Origin: Castanea sativa
Taxonomy: Eukaryota > Streptophyta > Magnoliopsida > Fagales > Fagaceae
Assembly (NCBI RefSeq): GCF_040712315.1
Contig: NC_134013.1
Location: forward strand, 34,879,001-34,943,000
DNA length: 64,000 bases
Direction of reading: 5' to 3'
Shown: positions 12,890 through 24,225 of the stretch, piece after piece
Layout of the letters: every line of letters begins with the position of its first letter
Numbering within the stretch: the first letter of the stretch is position 1
The notes under the pieces: model-generated
Database searches by the model: none
Told to the model about the DNA's origin: nothing
Seen by the model: only the letters and a program-made list of their open reading frames with translations
Made by a program: the position numbers and the translations under genes

Positions 12890-13510
12890 TTAAATCTTCT
12901 AAGGATAAAATCCAAAACAAAGTTAAAAAAAAAATAAAGAAGGAAAAATCTCCTGAACAAATCTTCAAAGGACAAATCTCCTAAAAATTTTCAAAAGGAT
13001 AAATCTCCTAAAAAAAATCTTTTCAAAAAGGATAAAACTCCTAAACAAATTTCCAAAAGGACAAATCTCCTAACAATTTTTTGAAGGATAAATCCCTTAA
13101 ATCTTCAATGGACAAATCTCCATGAACACATCTTCATAAAAGGAAAAATCCCTTGAAAAAAATTTTCAAAGGAAAAATCTCCTGAACAAATCTTCAAAGG
13201 AAAAATCTCCTAAAAATTTTAGAAAGGGTAAATCTCTTAAATAATTTTTCAAAAAAGGAAAAATCTTCTAAAAATTTTAAAAAGGAAAAAATCTCTTAAA
13301 TAAATCTTCAAAGGAAAAATCTCTTGAACAAGTCTTCAAAGGAAAAATCTCTTAAACAAATCTTCAAAGGACAAATCTCCTGAACAAATTTTCAAAAGAT
13401 AGATCTCCTGAACAAATCTTCAAAGGATAGATCTCTTGAACCAATCGTCAAAAGACAAGTCTCCTTAACAAATCTTCACAAGACAAATCTCCATGAACAA
13501 ATCTTCAAGA
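12890..13510. repeat. Degenerate ~26-bp minisatellite
   Basis: Repeated variants of AAATCTCCTGAACAAATCTTC joined by AAAGGA, more than 20 imperfect copies with small length changes. No conserved reading frame. Followed at 13520-13760 by a shorter-period degenerate stretch built from CAAGTTTCAAATTC-like units. Confidence 0.75.
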
Positions 13511-13519
13511 ACAATCCCG

Positions 13520-13760
13520 AATCCCAAATTTTCAATTCAAAATTTTCATTCCCAAGTTTAAAATTCCACATTCTAAATTTCAAATTTTCAAATCTCAAAT
13601 TCTATGTTCCAAGTTTCAAGATCTCAAGTTTCAAGTTTCAAGCTTCAAAATCTCAAGTTTTAAAATTCTGAAGTTTTAATTTTCAAAAGTTCAAGTCTCA
13701 AATTCCAAGTTCCAAATTTCAAACTTCAAATTCCAAGTTTCAAATTTCAAAAATAAAATC
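13520..13760. repeat. Short-period A/T/C simple-sequence stretch
   Basis: Runs of TCAAGTTTCAA, TTCCAAATTTCAA and similar 10-12-base units with no exact period. Low-complexity, non-coding. Confidence 0.6.
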
Positions 13761-13769
13761 TCTTTCAAA

Positions 13770-14290
13770 GAATTACAAAAATCAACCAAAGTGTTCTTGA
13801 TATTGATAGGGTACTGATTTTGCCTATCTCCAAGTCGTCCATACAGGTCGTCCGTAACCCGGCTGGAATTGTAAACACCCTCTGGAACCTACCTGCAACT
13901 ACCTCGTCCAAGGAAGAAGAGCTCTGGACGAGATAAGCACCACCAGAGAATAGGCGCTCGTCCAGAGCACGAACAACCTCTTCTTGAAGGAGTTTGTCTG
14001 TTAGACGAGACAGCCCCTGCACATGTGCCAAAGTACACTCAACTAAGGAATTTCAGGACGAGGGTATCATACTTAGGAAAATCTCCGAATATAATGTGAT
14101 AATTCCTTATCCCACGCATAACTGCCATGTATCCGTTGTGAAATAGAAGCAATAGCTCCTAAACGGTTATGGGAGTTATGTTTGATCCTTGCGCCTCCTT
14201 GAATCCATGGGAGGTTCCAATTTCGATAACCGTCTATAAGAGCACTATATAAAGACTGATTCAGACAAGGCAAAGGTACGTTGATTTTAC
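13770..14290 (+). repeat. Possible LTR fragment with TATA box
   Basis: A less AT-rich block between two minisatellites that contains a TATATAAAG box at 14246-14254 followed by a leader-like stretch, as in LTR promoters. Two minus-strand open stretches here (13765-14031 and 14073-14273) resemble no known protein and are probably chance ORFs in LTR sequence. No partner LTR or target duplication found. Confidence 0.35.
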
Positions 14291-14599
14291 TTCAAAAAAG
14301 TTGGAACTTCAAAAATATAGAGAGAAAAACTAACTTTGCCATCGGAGGGTTTTTGACCGACAGCCCCAGTCACCTTTGATTCGCTTTTCTTTTTTTCTTT
14401 CCAGGCCGCAGAGAGAGCAAGTGGTCCTTTCAAGTCTGAAGCATCCAGCCTACTGATCTTCTTTGCATCATCAGATATAAATGTAAAATTTTTCAAATCT
14501 AGAAGGAACCAATGGAAATCACACATCTTAAAAATAGTGGGATCACAAAGCCCTCATCATTTAAAGTCTAATCCTAAATTTTGACTTTTTGCAGGCGAC

Positions 14600-14930
14600 T
14601 GTCGGGTCAAAGTAGAAAAGCCCATTGATTGACATTCCAGCAACTCATGTCAAAGTTGAAAAGCCCCTTGGTTACCATTGTTCAACAGTGAGGTAGAAAA
14701 ACTCCATGGTCACCACAGCTCCGGTTCCGAGGTAGAAAAGCCCCTTAGTTACCATTCTTCAAGATCGAGGTAGAAAAACCCATTGGTCGTCATCGCTCTT
14801 GTTTCGATCGAGGTGGAAAAGCCCCTTGGATATTCATCCCATTTAGATCATGGTAGAAAATCCCTTTGATCGACCCTCCACATTCAGACAGAGATAGAAT
14901 AGCCTCTTTGTCACCACAGTTATCCAGATT
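14600..14930. repeat. Degenerate ~55-60-bp minisatellite
   Basis: The core GAGGTAGAAAAGCCCCTT recurs about six times (14617, 14658, 14690, 14731, 14768, 14810 and later, with substitutions), separated by variable GGTTACCATTGTTCA-like segments. Non-coding. It ends at the solo LTR starting at 14931. Confidence 0.6.
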
Positions 14931-15839
14931 TGTAGAGTTTGTTTAGACCCCTTAAACCACAATTAGATTAATCTAGTTAACAAGCCAAGTTATTACTTAG
15001 TCCAAATTCCAAATCTAGGTTAACACAATTATATAATCATATCAATGTAAAGTGCAGAATATAAAAACACAAAGATATGATGACCCAAGAAAACCAAACC
15101 GGTAAAAAACCTGGGGAGGATTTAACCTAGCTATCCTCAAGGTAAACCTGAATCCACTATGAAAGAATCGAAGTGCACAATAGCGACTTAGAACACTAAC
15201 ATCCTATTGCTACCCACCAATAGAACTTACTGACATGACCACGTGCAAGCTCCGAGACCACGGATTCCTTCTTTCTTGGATTCTCCAGCAAGTACAAGCA
15301 CCCCCGCTTGTGTATCTTTAAGCTCTTATGGTAACAACTGAATGATCATCAAGTTCTTGAAGTTATCTCCTTCTTGATAATCCTAAGCTTGTGTGAAGAT
15401 AAACACCTTTCAGATCTCACAAGAGATTCACACAAACAGCAATATGAGTAACCTCAAAAATGTGACTAGGGTTTGTCTTTTATACCTAGGTCAAAACAGA
15501 AAACCCTACACGTCATATGGGCTTAGGGCTGAGTTGAAAAATCTACAAAAAAAAAAATCTGCATGACTTTCGATCGGTCGAGTCTGATTCTCGATCGATC
15601 AAGTTAGGAAGAAATGCACAGTAACTTTTGCAGTTAACTTGATTCCAACTTACATAAATCACATACTTTGAGCAAGTCTAAAACACACTTAGACACCTAT
15701 TTTGATCATGGTTTGCCAACAATACATATTGGAGTTCTAATACATTAGTTCCTAAGTACTTAGAGCCTAACAAGATTCATTTCCAAGTCTATCAGCTATC
15801 AAGTAAGTCAAGTGTTCATAATCAAGTAGAGTCCACACA
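14931..15839 (-). mobile_element. Copia-type solo LTR
   Basis: On the plus strand it runs from TGTAGAGTTTGTTTAGACC to GTAGAGTCCACACA, TG...CA at the ends. The minus strand carries a TATAAAAG box (near 15477), a transcribed leader and the CCTCCCCAGGTTTTTTACCG stretch common in Copia LTRs. Flanks are AGATT and CGATT, an imperfect five-base duplication (4 of 5). No internal pol sequence is attached on either side. It is the same general type as the solo LTR at 51705 but a different sequence. Confidence 0.65.
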
Positions 15840-15857
15840 CGATTAATTTAAATTAAT

Positions 15858-17628
15858 TCTGATTGGTCAGACAATTAAAATTAATTAAATAATTTTGTAA
15901 TTGGTTGACAATTAGTGATTAAAATAGGGTTGCATGCGTAGGAATAAAAGGGATGATTGGATAACAATAAAATTGGGATAATCTGAATTTTATCAGAATT
16001 TATTTTGAGGGATTTATACACAAGATAATTGTTCAAGATAATTATTCTTAAAAAAACCTGAATTATCTAGAAAAGAGATAATAAAAAAAAATGGACGGAG
16101 GATGAAAACATGTCTAAATACAAGGATTGATCAAAAACCCTAGAAAAGGATTCCAAATGGCACCTGAATATGAAAGCACGTTTGGCCTCCAAGAGCCAAT
16201 TCAGTACTTTTGGAGTGCCGAATGGCACTTTGAAAGTGCTGAATTGCACCTGGTTGGGCTTTGGCCCACGGGCCTTCGGGTGATGATAATGCACACCCTT
16301 TTCAACCTTTTCGTAAAAGGATGAGTCTAGATTCATATCCTAATTGTCCGTGCCTATTTTTTGGAAATTTTTGGCCTTTATAAATAGAGGCTGAATTTCA
16401 TAATTCAACACTTTTTTTTTTTTTTTTACGCTCTAAGAGGCATATGTTTTGAGCGTAAAAGAGTGTTGATATTCTTTGATCCTCTTGGAGATTTGCTACA
16501 AGAATTAGAGTTTTAGGTTTCAAAGAAAACTAAACAAGTTTCTTTGAACCCTAAAACATCCTTTTATGGACAAAGAGTGCTCATGCAAGAGGTTGTTGCC
16601 TTTACCCTATCTTTTCTCTGCTTCCTTCTATGTTGATGAATGTTTATGTCCATAATATGAATGATTCGTAATTGTTTTGTTTAAAGCATGGTTGTTTTTT
16701 CTATGTAATTATTATAACATTTTTCTTGAATGTCTATAATTTTCATGTGAACAACACTTATTCTTAAAATAAAAACAGATCTACAACGAATCTTCATCTT
16801 TCTAAGATGTAGATCTGACTTTTTAAAAAAAAATAAAAAAACAAATCTTTATCTTTCTAAGATGTAGATCTGAATTTTTCTCAATTAAAAAACTGATTTG
16901 TATCTTTCCTAGATATAAATCTGATTTTTTTAACATATGCAGATTTTTGAAATAAATAAAAATATTAAACATGTTTGTATTTGTTTTTGTTTTGTTTATT
17001 CATGACTGCATAAATTCATATTATGAGTGAAATTATCTTCAAAAAACCATTTTTAAATTACAAAGTTAAAACCATTTTTTTAAAATTTCTCACAAAGTAG
17101 AACTGAATTTTTTAACAAACCAATAAGACTTGGTGTTTTTTTTTACCAATCAAAACAGATCTGATATTTTTCAAATCAAAATTCATTTTTTTTACCAATC
17201 AAAACAAATCTGATTTTTTTAAAAACAAAAGAGGAGATTTCATTTATAAATAAATTTGTATTGTTTAGTTTATTTCACATGTTCAACATATCATTCATGG
17301 CATGCATAAAATGATACATTGGTCACAAGAGTCTAGAAGACTAGACTCTGTTTAGGTGGAATTGGTTCTCAACATCTTCCCATTCTGTAACCTAGCCTCC
17401 AAATTCAGATTTTTGGTTAAGTAAATCTAGCTTCATCTTTATTTTTATTTTGGGTAGATTGTAACTAAGACAAAAAACCATGTATTTTTGGTACATTGTA
17501 ACTATGACCCAAAACCATGTAAAGTTTAAATTTTCAAATTTGTATCTTTTTATTCAATCAATGAAACAGAACAATTCAGTCATGTATTTTTATTTAGTTT
17601 TTCTTATTTTTTGTACATAAAAAATAAG
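15858..17628 (+). repeat. Ogre/Tat-like LTR relic with promoter
   Basis: A long AT-rich block with a TATAAATA box at 16379-16386 followed by a leader. Degenerate AGATCTGATTTTT/TCTTTCTAAGATGTAGATC repeats lie at 16780-17220. Directly after it, TGGCGACTCTAC at 17629 resembles the primer-binding site of Ogre-type gypsy elements. The 5' boundary and any target duplication are not defined. The following internal sequence (17641-17730) is short and then another element begins. Confidence 0.4.
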
Positions 17629-17734
17629 TGGCGACTCTACATCATTTACTCAAAAAGAGAGGTGCCCTAAAAAGCACACCACAAAAATCCCTCTCTCTTT
17701 TTTTGAGGGGCACCGCCTCAGGCGAGGTCTCTCA

Positions 17735-17985
17735 TAGCTCCTGTTTTGAAACTCGATTTAATGAAAATTGAATTACTTGCAAAATGTTACATGAAACTCG
17801 AGTTCCATGTAAATTTTTTATGGAACTCGAGTTCCATGTAATTTTAAAAAAAAAAGTTTTTTACCTATAACTCGATTTTCTAAAAATCGAGTTTAAAACA
17901 AGGGCATATGTCTAAATAGTTTCAGAACATGAGCATTTTGCTACTTGTTTTTGTTGAAAGGGGCAAAACCCCATTTTGGCCTTAC
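17735..17985. mobile_element. Truncated MULE-type MITE
   Basis: Shares AACTCGAGTTCCATGTA, AACTCGATTTTCTAAAAATC and the terminal CCCATTTTGGCC with the complete MITE at 20743-21191, but its left terminus is missing or replaced. No coding sequence. Confidence 0.5.
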
Positions 17986-18197
17986 AATAAATATATTAGA
18001 GAGTGATGTTTATATATATGATATCTTAGCAAGGGACATAAGAATTTTAAAACCATCTTGTTGCAATTCCATAATAATAGGAAAGAGATTTATTTTTAAG
18101 ACTTGGTTTGGGTTCAATGCTTATGTGCATTGGACCCATCTAGATTCTAGATCATAACACGCAATCAAAAAGGACACATGTTATCTATAATCCTAAT

Positions 18198-19331
18198 CAA
18201 GGTTTTGAAATCCGGGGCGTTCAATGAACTGCAAAAAGGAGAGGTTCAAGGTTTTTGAGGTTGGACCGAGATCAAACCGTGATAACGTCATAATTAATTA
18301 ATATATAAATAAATAAATTAAAATAGTAAAAATTGAAAAATTACATAAAAATTTATAGGAAAAAGTTGGGTCATTTGTAAATACTATTTTCTCTTAATTA
18401 AATTTTATTAAATTAATAATATTTAATGCAAAATAATTAAAATAAATGCTTAAAATTTTGTAATATTAACTAAATTAGTACTTATATAGATTTAAATATA
18501 TCTTAATTTATGATAAATATGATATTTGTTAGATTTTCTCTTGTTATTTAAAAGATTTTAAAAAATTATATCTAAAAAATAATAAATAAATATGACAAAA
18601 AAAGTTTTAAAAAATTTTACTAAAAAATAATAAACTTTTTTTTTTTTTGTTGAGGAACCAAAAGAAAAAGTTGGTTGTGCTAGTGTGCTGTGCTCGATAA
18701 AAAGAGAAGAAAAAAAGCTTATGTCTCATGAGATCTCATGAGAAACCCAACTCCACTCACACATTTCCGCAAGCATGATCAAAGTTACACGTTTCCTCAA
18801 GCCACACCACATGATTAGACTTCAAACCCTATGAGATCTCCGCCTCGCTCTACCTCTGTTATTCTTCCACAGCTTTCAAACAAACAGCAGTCTCCTTGCA
18901 CAATTTTTCAACAAATAAAGAAGAAGTAGAAGCAGATGCAGACTCCGCCTCTCTCTACCTCTGTTATTTCTTCCATAGTTTTCAAACAAACAGCAGTCTT
19001 CTTCCACAATTTTTCAACAAATAAAGAAGAAGCAGAAGCAGATTTGTAGCCTTTTTTCCATAGTCTTCTATTCTTTTTTTTTTAACTTGTTTTCTTTTTT
19101 CTTTTTCCGGGAAGATCTGATGTTGGAGATTATCTTGAGCCATGTTTTGTGATTTTTTAGGTACCGTCGGACCCGTGTCCGGTTTTGAAAACCGGACGGT
19201 TTGACCGCGGTTCGAAAGGTTCACTGAAAATTTAAAATTTTCGATTTTGGTAGTTTAAAAAACCGGAATGATAAATATTTTCCGGTTACTGCGGTCCGAT
19301 CGGCCGGTCCGGTTCGAATTTAAAAACCATG
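18198..19331. mobile_element. Non-autonomous hAT element with 8-bp target duplication
   Basis: Termini are CAAGGTTTTGAAA and, inverted, CATGGTTTTTAAA. The element is flanked on both sides by ATCCTAAT (18190-18197 and 19332-19339), the 8-bp duplication expected of hAT transposons. Subterminal GGACCGG/CCGGTCC-type words occur at the right end. No transposase ORF inside. The interior holds a ~107-bp direct duplication (about 18841-18942 and 18948-19048, both containing TTCAACAAATAAAGAAGAAG). Confidence 0.85.
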
Positions 19332-19339
19332 ATCCTAAT

Positions 19340-20732
19340 GGATCTAATGAATAGGAGTATTGGACTCCATCCTTGTCCTTATTTCCGGACCATAACTTTC
19401 CTATAGGATTTTTTCCTTATCAGTCCCCCTCGAGCTGGAGGGCAGTGGAGGCAGCACTCCAAGCTTCAACTTTAATGGATGAAAAGCAACTCGAAGCTTT
19501 GCACAAACAGAAATTTGCATCGTGAGCCTTTCTAGCGATAACTAGTTTGGGTCAAATCAAGACGCAGATAGTCACAGCTCACAAACCAAGGGCAAAAAAG
19601 TGGAACATTTAATGAGAAATCTATGGTTCAAGGTAAAAAAAATACTCGAGGTGCCCACTTTTGTCTTAAATGTATTGCAAACTCGCACATAGATGATCTA
19701 AACAGTGGTCATTTTTTAAAACTTTAGTAAATTTTCTACAACTTGGCTGAGCCACTTTTTTCAATTCCAATAGCTTTGGATCACTAAGAAAAACCACGCA
19801 AACAATGAAAAGTGAGTAGCATTTTAAGCTAGAGGAGCAAAATCATCCTTAACTATCCGCTCTATGTCCAAATGTATTGTGAATCATACATGGGTGATCC
19901 AAAATCACGTATTTCTGGAAATCATAGAAAATTATCTAGAAATTGGCTGTCACTTTTTCTTGATGTTCTACGATTCACTAGAAAATTCACGCACAAAGAG
20001 AAAGGTCATAAAGATTCAAGATATTCGCCCATGATGATGATGATGTGGGAGTGCAAAATATGCCTCCAAATGGTTGGTGCCCCATGACAAAGAAATCAAC
20101 TAGGGCGAAGTCATCTTGATGATTGTTGGGAAAATAGCTTAAAAGATTGCTCAAATTAATTAACAAAGTTATAAATCAATTTCAATAATATAACAATACG
20201 GTAAAATAAGGAGTTGCTCAGATTAACTAAACAAAATCAATAAAAGCATATAAAATTTAGGATTAAGCAGAAACGTATTGCCGAGGCATGGGATTAAATT
20301 TGTTTTCCTTAAGAAACAATTTCACCCCTACTGGAATGACTGCTGATGCAAATGACTCAGGCAGTACTCAGCTTTCCAGAATACAACCGCAACTCTATTA
20401 ATGTACACTCAAAAACAAAATTTAGAACTAGTCTGAAATGCTCAAAGAGAATTTTTTCAATACAAGACAAAAGAAGAAAATATCGGAGTAACATCTCTGT
20501 TGATCTTTTAGCAACCAATCTTATAAATAGAATTTAAGAGTCTTTTAGGCTCTTAAAATTAATGGAAGTAGTCAAGGGTGATAGGTGTAAAGAGAGAGTT
20601 GAAATTGGAGTTTCTGTTTCCCATTGATGGAGGGACGGCTCCACTTATTGACCATTTCTGGACCACTCCAAAAAAAACTTGAAAACTCTAAATAAAAATT
20701 TGAGCCCATTAAAAATAATATTTTTAATATCT
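19340..20732. other. Gene-free AT-rich stretch with a diverged duplication
   Basis: No supported gene. A diverged ~200-bp direct repeat is visible (AAATGTATTGCAAACTC near 19669 and AAATGTATTGTGAATCA near 19869, with similar following sequence). A TTATAAATAGA at about 20520-20530 could be a relic LTR promoter but nothing else supports it. Confidence 0.4.
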
Positions 20733-20742
20733 AAAATTTTGG

Positions 20743-21191
20743 GGCCAAAATGGGCAAATGCCCATTTCACACAAAAAATCCAGCATTTTGCCCAATTTCT
20801 GAAACTAATTAGAGAAATGCCCTTGTTTTGAAACTTTCTTTCTAAAAATCGAGTTCCAAATGTAAAATTCGATTTTTTGAATATCGAGTTATAACAAACG
20901 TGGACTAAAGATTTTTTTTTGTTTTGGAACTCGAGTTCCATGCACTCAAGTACCATGTGAAGTACTCGAGTTCATGGAACTCGAGTACTTTGCATGGAAC
21001 TCAAGTTCCAATTTTTTTTAAAATTTTTTTTTCAGTTTGCTATAACTCGATTGTCCAAAAAGCGAGTTTTAAATTGAAACTCGATTTTTAGAAAATTGAT
21101 TTTCAAAATAGGAGCATTTCCTTAATTAGTTTGGAAAATGAGGCAAAATGCTAGATTTTTTGTGTGAAATGGGCATTTGCCCATTTTGGCC
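20743..21191. mobile_element. MULE-type MITE with ~125-bp inverted repeats and 10-bp target duplication
   Basis: Left end GGCCAAAATGGGCAAATGCC, right end its inverse. Inverted similarity continues for about 125 bases through CACACAAAAAATC(C/T)AGCAT to TCTAAAAATCGAGTT. Perfect AAAATTTTGG lies at 20733-20742 and 21192-21201. A 9-11-bp duplication and long inverted repeats are the mark of Mutator-like elements. The centre contains several GGAACTCGAGTTCC-type palindromes. No coding sequence. Confidence 0.8.
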
Positions 21192-21752
21192 AAAATTTTG
21201 GTCTATTGAAGATTGAACTAAAATATTGTGAGAAATGCTATGTTTCTAACATCTTCATAACACTTTCACAAATAAATTATAAGTGGCAGGTTGTTACTAA
21301 TGGGAAAAAAAAATGTAATTCAGTGATAAGTTCAAATTAGAACTAATAACAACTTACCATTTAGAATTTGTTGTGAAAATGTTTTGAAAATATTATGTAC
21401 ATAGAACTTCTTAAAAATTGCACAAACAAAAACAAATTAGCCCAAAAACTCAAATTAAATGTTTAATTGTGATTTCTTTTTTAATTTTGTTTTCAAAAAG
21501 TATATTTTAAAATTGCTATATATTTTTCTTCTTCTAAAAAACACACACTTTCAAATAGTTAGACTATTAGTGCTTGCATTAGTCTTTAGCTAAATTTGTT
21601 AAATTTATGTGATACATCTCGTACACAATCATATATATGTGCTAAAGTAATAACTAAATACTTTATTGAACATGGTTAATGTAACAGTTGAATGCTTAAA
21701 TTGAATATATTGAATGAGCTTATAGTTTCCCTTTTATTCCTTTGCTAGCACT

Positions 21753-22055
21753 ATGAACAAATTTCTTATAAGAAAATCACTTGTATTGCAAGATTCATAT
21801 TCTAAGCAAATTCGTATTGACTTGAATAATTTTCTCTTAAATCCTAGGCTAGGAGAAAATGTCTCATCTTTTCAAGATAAAATAAGAAGAGCATATTTAC
21901 AAAGAGGTTTTTGTCAACCTCTTAGCCATGATGATTTTCCTAAAAAAGAAATTAGTGGAGGATTACGTCAATAATTCTAATTATTATAAAGAATACAAAA
22001 ATTAGTTGGAAAAGATCATAAAAAAGGATGGTGCATTTTGTTTATATTGTAATTT
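21753..22055 (+). pseudogene. hAT-type (TTF/zinc finger MYM1-like) transposase N-terminal fragment
   Basis: The open part reads MNKFLIRKSLVL..., with NNFLLNPRLGENVSSF and RRAYLQRGFCQPLSHDDFPK, the conserved region before the TTF zinc finger of plant zinc finger MYM-type protein 1-like (hAT-derived) proteins. A frame change near 21972 leads to NSNYYKEYKN, then a TAG where related proteins have Trp, then FCLYCNFF, the first zinc-finger cysteines. The sequence stops at a T-run near 22055, so about 100 residues remain of a protein usually several hundred long. Not functional. Confidence 0.55.
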
Positions 22056-22619
22056 TTTTTTTTAGAGATAATTACAACATGTTGCTATCCCACAGCTCAA
22101 ACCCTTTCCCCTTTAAACCCCCAAACACTTTTTGCATGGAGATGTACCAATTCAGTTACAAGGCCTTTGACTTTATATTATAACTTATATAGGCAAAATA
22201 TTAGTAATTGAAATAGGTGACCATTAATGTAATGATTGTTTGGTTGTGAACATTAAAAAAAGATGTAACTAATAGCATTGATAATAAAGTTATCATATAA
22301 CAATTTCAAAATATGAAAGCTCATAAAAGGAAATTTTATAACTTTATACATTATGTTTTTTTTTATGTCGATATATTTAAGTTTTATTTTTATTAAAAAA
22401 TTTTAGTTTAAGTTTTTTAATGAACACCAAAAAAATTATTGAAGCTGCAAGTGCATTCATGCCTGTTTTATGCAAAAGTAGGAAGGTACTGGCTGACCAG
22501 CTAAGGAAGAGAAGATAATTTGCTGCCAACAACTCACGCCTTAGAAAAATTGTAAAGCTTGGGCTTGGGCTTTCCAACTAAAGTTTATGGGCTTTAAGTT
22601 TTATACATACCCAATAATT
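22056..22619. other. AT-rich sequence without recognised features
   Basis: No ORF with coding character. Ends at the target-site repeat of the large MULE. Confidence 0.5.
22610..22619. repeat. Left target-site repeat of the large MULE
   Basis: CCCAATAATT, repeated at 47976-47985. If the element ends are set strictly at GGG/CCC, the shared duplication is AATAATT (7 bp). Both readings are compatible with one insertion. Confidence 0.65.
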
Positions 22620-22945
22620 GGGAGAAAATAGCAAAATAACACTCAGTTGCTAACTATATAATTAGCAGGCCGGGTTTCTAAACTATATCATTTACTAGCA
22701 TCTCGAGTCTCAGAGACTCGATTTTAGGCCTAAAAATCGAGTCTTTAAGACTCGGTTTTTTAGTTTGATGTGGCGTTTTTGCCAGGTGGCATCCACCTGG
22801 AAATCGAGTCTCTAAGACTCGATTTTTAAAACCGAGTATTAGAGACTCGATTCTTGCCACGTAAACGCCACTTAGATCTCGAGTATTAGAGACTCGGTTT
22901 TCTGAAATGGAAACCGAGTCTCATAAACTCGATTTTTAAGTGGGG
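22620..22945 (+). repeat. Left terminal inverted repeat of the large MULE
   Basis: The first ~205 bases match the inverse of the right end at roughly 85 percent by eye, including CTCAGTTGCTAACTATATA, TTTGATGTGGCGTTTTTGCC and CCAGGTGGC. Beyond that the similarity is patchy, resuming at GAAACCGAGT...CTCGATTT. It contains repeated AATCGAGTCT...AGACTCGATT palindromes. Confidence 0.8.
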
Positions 22946-23463
22946 ATTTACCTCAGCGTTGGGTCCCATCTGTCACTTCCATGTCTCTCTCTCTGGAGAG
23001 TCTGAACTCTGATCTGATCTGAAGACCTGGTCTTGAATAACAAAAAGTATCTCTGATCTGAAGACCTGGTCTTGAATATAACAAAAAGTATCACGTGAAG
23101 TAGTGTAAATCTTCAGAAAAAATATCTTCAGTCAGAAAAAGTATCACGTGAAGTAGTGTAAATCTTTAGAAAAAATATCTTCAGAAAAAATATCACGTGA
23201 ATTTTCAGAAAAAGAAAGCACGCGTGTACGTCTTCACAAAATAGGTCTCCTAGGTCTCTCAGGAATCTTAAAAAAAAAACTGTACAGGAAAGCAAACATT
23301 GCTCTTCTCTCACACATTCAGCAAAACCATCTCATCATACAATCCTGCAAACATTGGTCCTCTCTCAACTCTCACACAAACATTGCTCCTCTCTCAACTC
23401 TCACACAAACATTGCTCCTCTCTTCACTCTCATACAATCCTAGTAGCATATTTGCACATCCTC

Positions 23464-23516
23464 ATGTCAGGTAATGTTCTCCTCACTCTTACCTATATAT
23501 ATATTTACATATTTAC

Positions 23517-23571
<55 letters not shown>

Positions 23572-24016
23572 CATACATATTTATATATATATATATATAT
23601 ATATATTTACATACATATTTATATATATATATATATATTTACATACATACATACATATATATATTTATATTTATATTTATATTTATTTATATTTATATTT
23701 ATTTATATTTATATTTATATTTATTTATATTTATATTTATTTATATTTATATTTATATATTTATTTTAGAAAGTGAGGAGAAAGATATATATATATATAT
23801 ATATATATTTACATACATACATATATATATATTTATATTTATATTTATATTTATTTATATTTATTTATATTTTTATTTTTATATTTATATTTATATTTAT
23901 TTTTATATTTATATTTATTTATATTTATTTATATTTATATTTATATTTATATTTATATTTATATTTATATTTATATTTATATATATATATTTATTTATTT
24001 TAGAAAGTGAGGAGAA

Positions 24017-24106
<90 letters not shown>

Positions 24107-24160
24107 TTATATAAATATATTTATATATATATATATATCTATTTTAGAAAGTAAGGAGAA

Positions 24161-24225
<65 letters not shown>

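Noticed and set aside
13765..14526. Three minus-strand ORFs of 66-88 codons
   Set aside because: No recognised motif. They overlap an LTR-like block with a TATA box on the opposite strand.
23299..24003. Tyr/Ile-rich ORFs in the AT microsatellite
   Set aside because: They are translations of (AT)n and ATTT runs. The tract lies in a likely intron of the transposase gene.
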